NCBI GenBank assembly: GCA_038260095.1
Contig: JBBSOC010000025.1
Location: forward strand, 1-25,598
Source of the DNA: QHCE01 sp038260095
Lineage (GTDB): Bacteria; Actinomycetota; Actinomycetes; Mycobacteriales; QHCE01
Reading direction: 5' to 3'
Length of the DNA stretch: 25,598 nucleotides
This document shows positions 13,912 to 20,103 of this stretch, in pieces. A program made the position numbers and the translations under genes. Each line of letters opens with the position of its first letter. The first letter of the stretch is position 1. The notes below the pieces were generated by a model, which worked only from the letters and a program-made list of their open reading frames with translations, was not told the DNA's origin and did no database searches.

Positions 13912-16122
13912 ATGTCGTCCGTACCACCTGTTCTTGCCGATGCCCTGACCGGTCTCGACGATGAGCAGCGCGCCGCGGTGTATGCCCTCGCTGGCCCGGT
14001 GTGCATTCTAGCCGGGGCTGGAACCGGTAAGACCCGGGCGATCACTCACCGCATAGCGCACCGCGTGATCGGCGGCCAGACCGCGCCGCAGCACGTGCTG
14101 GCCGTAACGTTTACCGCTCGGGCGGCCGGTGAGCTGCGTGGGCGGCTGCGACAACTGCACGCACACGGTGTGCAGGCGCGCACGTTCCACGCTGCAGCAC
14201 TTCGGCAGCTGCGGTACTTCGCACCCCGGATATTTCACGGGCGTGCCGCCCCTGAACTGCTTGCCACCAAGGTTCGCTTGGTCGCCAAAGCGGCAAGTTC
14301 AATAAAGCTGAACCTGGAGCGTACGGCGTTACGAGATGTGACCAGCGAGATCGAATGGGCGAAGTCCACCTTGGTGGAGCCGAGCGAATATCCCGCCGCC
14401 GCCCAGCGGGTACACCGGGTAGCGCCTCTGCCCGTGGCGCAAATTGTGGACATCTACAACGCATATGAGCAGCAGAAACGCACTGCTGGCGTGATCGACT
14501 TTGAAGATGTGCTGCGCGCAACGGTGTGGGCGATTGAGGAGCATGCCGACGTTGCTGAACAGATACGGGCGCAGTACCGGCACTTTGTGGTCGATGAGTA
14601 TCAAGACGTCAATCCGCTGCAACAGCGGCTACTACAAGCCTGGCTCGGTGGGCGTACCGATTTATGCGTGGTGGGGGATGCCTCCCAGACCATTTACTCT
14701 TTCACCGGTGCTACATCGACCTACCTGACCAACTTCCCCACCCAGTATCCCGGCACTACGCTGGTTCGACTAGAACGCGACTACCGTTCAACACCGCAAA
14801 TCGTGGAACTGGCTAACCAGGTCATTGCGGCCGCCAGCGGCGCCCAAGCCCAGCTGCGGCTGCGTCTGGTGGGACAGCGTTCCGCGGGCCCGAAGCCCAC
14901 CGCACGGGTCTTCGACGATGAACCGGCCGAAGCCGCCGCGGTAGCACAGCGTTGCGCTGAGCTGATCGCCGCTGGTACCTCGGCAGCCGAAATCGCGGTG
15001 CTATTCCGGACTAACGCGCAATCACAGGCCTACGAGCAGGCGTTGTCCCACGCTGGCGTGCCTTATGTAGTGCAGGGCGCTGAGCGCTTCTTTGAGCGGC
15101 CTGAGATCCGAGAAGCTGTGATGCTGCTGCGTGGAGCGTCTCGCTCCGAAAGTTCGGGCGACGCCGTTCTCACTGCCACCGGACGCGGCTCGCTGCCCAC
15201 GTCAGTAAGCGACGTGCTTACCGCGATGGGGTTTTCAGCAGAAGCACCTCCCGCCGGTGGGGCGGCCCGGGAGCGCTGGGAGGCGCTGGCCGCGCTGCTC
15301 CGGCTGGCCGCCGAGTTTGCCGAGGTCACACCTAGCGCCGGCTTAACGGAGTTCGCCGCGGAGTTGGCTGAGCGTGCCACCGCCCAGCACGCTCCCACGG
15401 TGGATGGAGTCACGGTGGCCTCGTTGCACGCGGCGAAGGGTTTGGAGTGGGACGCGGTGTTTTTGGTCGGCGTGGCCGATGGCACGCTGCCGATCAGCTA
15501 CGCGACCGAGCCCGAGCAGATCGAGGAAGAGCGCCGATTGTGTTACGTCGGCATTACCCGGGCCCGCGAATATCTGTGGCTGTCGTGGGCGGCGTCGCGT
15601 TCGCCGGGTGGCCGAGCCAGCCGTAGGCCGTCGCGCTTTCTACCCGCTGGCGTACTGAGCGGTACGGGTGCGCGCGGCGGCGGTACCGGGGGGACAGTTC
15701 ACAGCCGGGCTGCCACGTCAGGAAAGCCTTCCCGAAAGTTGCCGCAGTGTCGAATCTGTGGAACCGCGTTGTTTGATCCCACCCAGCGCAAGCTGCGCCG
15801 GTGCAGCGGATGCCCGGCTGACTACGACGAAGAGCTGTTTGAACGGCTGCGTGAGTGGCGGCGTACGGTGTCTCAAGCCCAGGAGATTCCGGCCTACGTT
15901 GTTTTTACCGATGCAACGCTGCAAGCAATCGCCGAGCAGACTCCAGCGGATGAGGCAGGACTAGCTTCGGTATCCGGGGTGGGGCCGAACAAGATCGCGA
16001 ACTATGGAGCTGCCGTGCTCGCGCTCGTCGCGGGCGAAGATCTCCAAGGAGTAGCGGCTCGATCGGGCTCGGTCGGCTTGAGTGGCGTCGCTTTGGTTGA
16101 GGCCGATACGCCTGATCCGTAA
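13912..16122 (+). CDS. uvrD2: ATP-dependent DNA helicase UvrD2
   Basis: 736 aa from the ATG at 13912; a TTG at 13900 is only 1 nt from GGAGAGGA and less likely. SF1 helicase motifs appear in order: GAGTGKT (35-41, Walker A), FTARAAGELRGRL (Ia), DEYQDVNPLQQ (II), GDASQTIYSFTGA (III), LERDYRST (IV), VASLHAAKGLEWDAVFLVG (V) and CYVGITRARE (VI). Then comes CRICG...CSGC, the tetracysteine motif specific to UvrD2, and a C-terminal HRDC-like helical domain (LASVSGVGPNKIANYG). UvrD2 is a 3'-5' DNA repair helicase, essential in mycobacteria. The 3' end overlaps the antisense tail of the ThiF-like gene. Confidence 0.93.
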   Translation: MSSVPPVLADALTGLDDEQRAAVYALAGPVCILAGAGTGKTRAITHRIAHRVIGGQTAPQHVLAVTFTARAAGELRGRLRQLHAHGVQARTFHAAALRQLRYFAPRIFHGRAAPELLATKVRLVAKAASSIKLNLERTALRDVTSEIEWAKSTLVEPSEYPAAAQRVHRVAPLPVAQIVDIYNAYEQQKRTAGVIDFEDVLRATVWAIEEHADVAEQIRAQYRHFVVDEYQDVNPLQQRLLQAWLGGRTDLCVVGDASQTIYSFTGATSTYLTNFPTQYPGTTLVRLERDYRSTPQIVELANQVIAAASGAQAQLRLRLVGQRSAGPKPTARVFDDEPAEAAAVAQRCAELIAAGTSAAEIAVLFRTNAQSQAYEQALSHAGVPYVVQGAERFFERPEIREAVMLLRGASRSESSGDAVLTATGRGSLPTSVSDVLTAMGFSAEAPPAGGAARERWEALAALLRLAAEFAEVTPSAGLTEFAAELAERATAQHAPTVDGVTVASLHAAKGLEWDAVFLVGVADGTLPISYATEPEQIEEERRLCYVGITRAREYLWLSWAASRSPGGRASRRPSRFLPAGVLSGTGARGGGTGGTVHSRAATSGKPSRKLPQCRICGTALFDPTQRKLRRCSGCPADYDEELFERLREWRRTVSQAQEIPAYVVFTDATLQAIAEQTPADEAGLASVSGVGPNKIANYGAAVLALVAGEDLQGVAARSGSVGLSGVALVEADTPDP

Positions 16123-17162
16123 CTCCGTACCTGGCAGCGGCACTCTGGATGTGCCTGCCACGTGCGGCGTCGCACAGGGCTGCTGAGCCCGTCCAGCTCG
16201 AGCGACGCGCCGACGGTGGTTGGTTGCTCGCCGTCCAGGAAAGCTAATACCTGCATGCAGGCAAGTGCAGCAGCCGCAGCGGCGACCGCAGCATGAGATG
16301 GTTCGGGCCGCTCGGTATAAGTAGCTAGCTGCGAAGCCAGTGCGGGCCAGGCGGGGTCTCGATCTTTGCGGTGCAGGTCCAGGCAGCTCAAGCAGGCTGT
16401 TATACCGGGGATTACCAACGGGCCCACGATCGCGATGCCATCGCGCAACAGAACTGGAAGGTGCGGCGCGCCTGCATGGGCATGCCGTGACAGCTGGGGC
16501 TCACTACAAATAGAGCCGCGCGCCAGCACCACGAATTCGGGCACCTTGCTGGGGTGGGGTAGCCGGGTATCGGCCTCGCTAGCGCTGCGATGGATCGCCT
16601 CATGCGCGGCAATGGTGTAAGAACGGTGCTCATCGCTAGGAAGTAAACCGCCCACGCACGCGTCAGCAATCGCGACCTTCCCTTGGCCGGTTGGGCCATA
16701 AATGTGAATTCGGCCCACGCCTGAACTTGCCAGCAGCGCCCCCATTATGGGTGCGATCCGGCCTTCACCGTAGATCACCACTGTGCTGGTGGTGCGATGC
16801 CCGATTACGCTCGCCGCGCGTCCGTAATGGTTCAGCGACAGCGCCGCCAGGTCCGGCTGGATTCGACGTCGCGCCGCTGACGGCAGCTGTTGAGGTAGGG
16901 GTGTGGCGTGTCCGTCGAGCAGCACGTGTGCCGCCGCGAGCTGCTCTAGCAAGTCGCTGAGCTGGGTCTCAGACACGCCATGACGTCTGCCGATCCGCGC
17001 CACCTCGCTAAGGGTGTGCTGTCCATCCAGGGCGGCCATTACGTGCCGCATGCCACTGTGCAATCCGCTGAGCACGATAGCTCGCCGTGGGTCAACTCCT
17101 AGCTGCACGGAGTGTTCATCGCGCCAGAGCTGGGGAAGGGCGGTTGCTAACTGGGGGCGCAT
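16002..17162 (-). CDS. ThiF/E1-like protein with extended C-terminus
   Basis: 386 aa; GAGGTGAG upstream supports the start. The N-terminal about 90 residues form a winged-helix-like leader domain; the middle is a degenerate Rossmann fold (VVIYGEGRIAPIMGALLASSGVGRIHIYG). CLSC (257-260), in ITACLSCLDLHRKDRDPAWP, and CRC (341-343) would bind a structural zinc. Such proteins resemble the E1-like partners of YcaO enzymes, but no YcaO gene is near, and actinobacterial orthologues sit by uvrD2 without known function. Homologues typically end just after the second cysteine pair; here 43 more low-complexity residues are read antisense to uvrD2, so the original stop seems lost. Confidence 0.8.
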   Translation of the reverse strand: MRPQLATALPQLWRDEHSVQLGVDPRRAIVLSGLHSGMRHVMAALDGQHTLSEVARIGRRHGVSETQLSDLLEQLAAAHVLLDGHATPLPQQLPSAARRRIQPDLAALSLNHYGRAASVIGHRTTSTVVIYGEGRIAPIMGALLASSGVGRIHIYGPTGQGKVAIADACVGGLLPSDEHRSYTIAAHEAIHRSASEADTRLPHPSKVPEFVVLARGSICSEPQLSRHAHAGAPHLPVLLRDGIAIVGPLVIPGITACLSCLDLHRKDRDPAWPALASQLATYTERPEPSHAAVAAAAAALACMQVLAFLDGEQPTTVGASLELDGLSSPVRRRTWQAHPECRCQVRSYGSGVSASTKATPLKPTEPDRAATPWRSSPATSASTAAP

Positions 17163-17243
17163 GTTTACTCACCTCGCGTTAAAAAGATGCTAATAGAGCT
17201 AATCATAGGCAAACAACTGCAATCCAGATGGAAGTTCCCGGAT

Positions 17244-17304
17244 TTGTCCACAAACGGCAGCGGAAATTTTGTTATCCACAATTGTGAACAAAGCTGTGGG
17301 TAAC
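17244..17304. promoter_or_regulatory. Cluster of DnaA-box-like sequences
   Basis: TTGTCCACA (17244-17252) is the actinobacterial DnaA box, and TTATCCACA (17272-17280) the general consensus. TGTGGGTAA (17295-17303) is a one-mismatch box on the other strand. The last two form an inverted repeat (GTTATCCACA / TGTGGGTAAC) around a central palindrome TTGT-GA-ACAA. All lie in the AT-rich divergent region between the ThiF-like and YgjP-like genes. dnaA, dnaN or other oriC genes are absent, so this is more likely a DnaA-titrating or DnaA-responsive site than the origin. Confidence 0.55.
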
Positions 17305-17334
17305 TTGGGGATGGAGTGCTTACAACTGGGGATG

Positions 17335-17340
17335 TAGGCT
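17335..17340 (+). promoter_or_regulatory. TAGGCT -10 box, leaderless start of YgjP-like gene
   Basis: TAGGCT ends 7 nt before the GTG at 17348 and no ribosome site intervenes. Confidence 0.45.
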
Positions 17341-17347
17341 CATCGCC

Positions 17348-17914
17348 GTGGATATATCGGTAGAGATGCGGCGCAACGCTGCTGGTGTGGAGCCTGCCGT
17401 CGAGGTGCGGCGTAGCGCTCGCCGCCGCGCAACGGTGAGCGCCTACCGTGATGGTGAGACGACCATTGTTTTGATCCCGAACCAGTTCACCGCCGAGCAG
17501 GAACATGAATGGGTAGCAAAAATGCTGCGTCGACTCAGCCGGCGAGGAGCCCGCGGCAAGGCGGTGCGGCGCAGCGATGCAGCTCTTCTGGGCCGTGCCC
17601 GAGAGCTATCGCAGCGTTACCTTGATAGCGCATGTCAGCCAACTAGCGTGCGCTGGGTGAGCAACCAGCGCAGCCGGTGGGGCTCGTGCACACCTAGCGA
17701 CGGCTCGATCCGGTTATCGAGCAGGTTGACGCAGCTCCCACCGTGGGTGATCGATTATGTGCTCGTGCACGAATTGGTGCACCTAATCGTGCCAGGACAC
17801 AACGAAAAATTTTGGCGGTTGGTTGAGCAGTACCCGAAATCGCAGCGGGCATTGGGGTATTTGGAAGGAGTTGCTGCTGCAGCTCATCTGACATTTGACG
17901 AGGACTGTGCTTAA
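17348..17914 (+). CDS. YgjP-like (WLM/M48-type) zinc metallopeptidase
   Basis: 188 aa from GTG. HELVH at 141-145 followed by His151 (VPGHNEKFW) is the zinc site of the YgjP/DUF45 family, and W-G-S-C at 111-114 with RLSSRL is its conserved upstream signature. Family members are small soluble proteins related to SprT; a protease role is assumed, and few have been tested. All metal ligands are present. The gene is divergent from the ThiF-like gene and runs tail-to-tail, 6 bp apart, with the zincin-like gene. Confidence 0.88.
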   Translation: MDISVEMRRNAAGVEPAVEVRRSARRRATVSAYRDGETTIVLIPNQFTAEQEHEWVAKMLRRLSRRGARGKAVRRSDAALLGRARELSQRYLDSACQPTSVRWVSNQRSRWGSCTPSDGSIRLSSRLTQLPPWVIDYVLVHELVHLIVPGHNEKFWRLVEQYPKSQRALGYLEGVAAAAHLTFDEDCA

Positions 17915-17920
17915 TAGCTG

Positions 17921-19177
17921 CTACAACTCTTCTATTCCCGGAATCATGACGCCTGGATTGCGGTCAGCGAATTCTTCAGGGCTGTCCAAGTCGTCCGCGG
18001 TAGGTAAGAGGTCGGGATGTTGCCACACTCCGTCGCGCCCCTCCATCTCGCGCCGCTGTAACAGCAGTCCCCACAGCGCGGCAGCCTCCCGGAGCTTTCG
18101 GGGTCTTAGCTCCAGCCCAACCAACGTTGCGAAGGTTTGTTCGGCAGGACCGCCAGCCGCCCGACGGCGTCGAGATGCTTCCGAGAGCGCCGCCGCGCTG
18201 GGTAGTCGCTGCTGCGCTACGGAGTCCACCACGTGGGTGACCCAGCCCTCCACCAGGGCTAGCGCAAGTTCTAGGCGTTCGAGAGCTTTATGTTGTTGAG
18301 GGGTCTGCGCCGGGGTGAACAGTCCGTCGGTGAGCGCCAGTTGCATGCTTTCGGGATCTTCTGGATCGACCTCTATGCGGACGCGTTCCAGCGCCCCTTC
18401 GAACGCTTCGCGGTCCACCACGATGCCGCGGGCGTACGCGGCTACCGCGTCGAAGACGTGGCTGCGCCGCCACGGCACATGCTCGGAGAGTCGGTGATGC
18501 GCTGCGTCACGCAGAGCCCCGTTTAAACGCGCCTCCTCTGCTGGACGCTGTAGCCCAGCGGCATATTCGTCAAGGTTGGCTGTGACCAGAGCTCCGGTCC
18601 CGGCTGGCCCTAGCGGCAGACCAATGTCGGTGGCCGAAAGCACTTCGCGTGACAACGCTCCGATGCCCTGGCCCACCTGCGCCCCGAAAACTACCCCACC
18701 TACTCCAGCAAAAATTTGACTGAGCGGACCAATCTGGCTCAGCACCTCTTTCGGAAAAACTCCGCTTAGCTGGCTATTCGCGGAGTCTGAGGCATCGCCA
18801 TTCTCGGTCAGTAAGGAGGTCATGGCGTTGACTACCTGACCAGCGATGGGATCGCTAAGCTGTCGCCAACTTGCCTGCGTATGCTCGACCCACAACTGCC
18901 GAGTCCATGCTTGGCTACGGCTGATGCCGGAGGGAAGGATAGTTGCCGCATCTAGCCACAAATCGGCTAGATGCAACGCCTCGGTAGCGGCCTGCTGTTG
19001 CGCGCCGGCGGGCTCATGGTCATCGTTGCTGGCCACATTCATCGCTAGCTGGTGGGCCAGTTCCCAGTTCACCGGCCCCTCTGAGCCAGCTGACGCGGCG
19101 GTGACCGCACGGCGGACATTTTCCAACATGGCTTCCCAAGCGGCTGGGTCGCCACCGAAAGGCTGTGGACTGGTCAT
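17921..19177 (-). CDS. Zincin-like (DUF2342) protein, metal motif degenerate
   Basis: 418 aa. The overall pattern matches the actinobacterial DUF2342 / 'zinc-dependent metalloprotease' family: GAQVGQGIGALSREVLSATDIGLPL, HRLSEHVPWRR, and ERLELALALVEGWVTHVVD near 301-318. Active-type members usually have a histidine after Glu-Gly (EGH); here it reads EGWV, as in the Rv3195-like subgroup from memory, so catalysis is doubtful. No signal peptide or membrane segment. A TACGGT box (19184-19189, minus strand) ends 6 nt before the ATG, so the message is probably leaderless. It is divergent from the Lon-like protease gene. Confidence 0.78.
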   Translation of the reverse strand: MTSPQPFGGDPAAWEAMLENVRRAVTAASAGSEGPVNWELAHQLAMNVASNDDHEPAGAQQQAATEALHLADLWLDAATILPSGISRSQAWTRQLWVEHTQASWRQLSDPIAGQVVNAMTSLLTENGDASDSANSQLSGVFPKEVLSQIGPLSQIFAGVGGVVFGAQVGQGIGALSREVLSATDIGLPLGPAGTGALVTANLDEYAAGLQRPAEEARLNGALRDAAHHRLSEHVPWRRSHVFDAVAAYARGIVVDREAFEGALERVRIEVDPEDPESMQLALTDGLFTPAQTPQQHKALERLELALALVEGWVTHVVDSVAQQRLPSAAALSEASRRRRAAGGPAEQTFATLVGLELRPRKLREAAALWGLLLQRREMEGRDGVWQHPDLLPTADDLDSPEEFADRNPGVMIPGIEEL

Positions 19178-19183
19178 GCCTCC

Positions 19184-19189
19184 ACCGTA
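19184..19189 (-). promoter_or_regulatory. TACGGT -10 box of the zincin-like gene
   Basis: On the minus strand TACGGT is followed by six bases and then ATG. GGAGG within that spacer is too close to the ATG to be a normal ribosome site. Confidence 0.4.
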
Positions 19190-19238
19190 ACGCGCGGCTC
19201 GACGTAGCCCTCATCCAGCGGCGAAATTGCTCAAACAC

Positions 19239-19244
19239 TAGGGT
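19239..19244 (+). promoter_or_regulatory. TAGGGT -10 box of the Lon-like protease gene
   Basis: TAGGGT ends 6 nt before the ATG at 19251; no ribosome-binding sequence lies between, indicating a leaderless start. Confidence 0.45.
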
Positions 19245-19250
19245 ATTGCC

Positions 19251-20018
19251 ATGTCACGACGGGGACAGACGGTCTTAATCGGTGCGGTGGTTGTGCTCAT
19301 GCTCGCCATCGGGCTGATGTATATGCCTGTCCCATATGTGGCGTTAGGGCCTGGCGAGACAGTAAACGTCCTGGGCACTGATGGTAAACACGACATCATT
19401 ACGGTGAGAGGTGTGCCAGTATCGCGCTCGAAAGGCCAGCTGCGCTTGACCACCGTGAGCGTGTATGGCGACTTTGACGTGGCCACCGCGCTGCGACTGT
19501 GGAAGGACTCCGACACCGCGGTGGTGCCCCGTGAATACGTGTATCCGTCGGGGCAGAGCCGCCGCGCTACCGAAAGGAAAGACAAGGCATCGTTTGTCGC
19601 ATCACAAGACGCTGCTCAGACCGCCGCGCTGCGGACCTTAGGCTACGACGGCCAGCACAAACCCCCGTTCACGGTGGAATTCGACCTGGCTGGAATCGGT
19701 GGACCCTCAGCGGGCCTGATGTTTGCGCTGGGCGTTGTGGACAAAATCAAGCCTGAGGATCTCACTGGCGGTCGAGTGATTGCCGGCACTGGCACGATTG
19801 ATGACAAAGGCGCCGTCGGGCCCATTGGTGGTATCGCGCAGAAGTTGATTGGCGCCCGCAAAGCCGGCGCAACTGTGTTTCTTACTCCGGCGGATAACTG
19901 CGCAGCCGCAGCTCAAACCACACCCAAGGGTCTACGTTTAGTGAAGATCCGCACTTTGACCGACGCGCTGGCTTCACTGCGAGCGCTACGCGACGGTGGG
20001 AAGGTGCCCTCATGCTAG
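19251..20018 (+). CDS. Membrane-anchored Lon-like (S16) protease lacking PDZ domain
   Basis: 255 aa. One N-terminal membrane anchor (VLIGAVVVLMLAIGLMYM, 8-25) is followed by VPYVALGPGETVNVLG, the start of the YlbL/Rv3194c-type extracytoplasmic domain. GGPSAGLMF (150-158) contains the catalytic Ser153 and GAVGPIGGIAQK the Lys198 of the Lon Ser-Lys dyad. Relatives are about 340 aa with a PDZ domain between the first domain and the protease domain. Here ALRTLGYDGQ (126-135) runs directly into HKPPFTVEFDL, so the PDZ domain of about 85-90 residues is missing in frame. The protease site is intact. It lies directly before the UPF0182 gene, as in mycobacteria. Confidence 0.85.
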   Translation: MSRRGQTVLIGAVVVLMLAIGLMYMPVPYVALGPGETVNVLGTDGKHDIITVRGVPVSRSKGQLRLTTVSVYGDFDVATALRLWKDSDTAVVPREYVYPSGQSRRATERKDKASFVASQDAAQTAALRTLGYDGQHKPPFTVEFDLAGIGGPSAGLMFALGVVDKIKPEDLTGGRVIAGTGTIDDKGAVGPIGGIAQKLIGARKAGATVFLTPADNCAAAAQTTPKGLRLVKIRTLTDALASLRALRDGGKVPSC

Positions 20019-20103
20019 GACTGGTATCCCCGCTCGCTTGTGCGCTGCGGCTACAACAATGCTGGATTCCAGCACCCCGACGCACACGTATGGAGCACCG
20101 ATA

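Noticed and set aside
15063..15485. 140-codon frame antisense to uvrD2
   Set aside because: Ser/Ala-rich shadow of a high-GC gene; no independent signals.
17165..17506. 113-codon minus-strand frame before the ThiF-like gene
   Set aside because: It runs antisense to the YgjP-like gene and through the DnaA boxes, with no motif.
19996..20103. Longer start for the UPF0182 gene
   Set aside because: It overlaps the preceding gene and lacks a ribosome site; GGAG lies 8 nt before ATG 20104 and the membrane protein begins naturally there.
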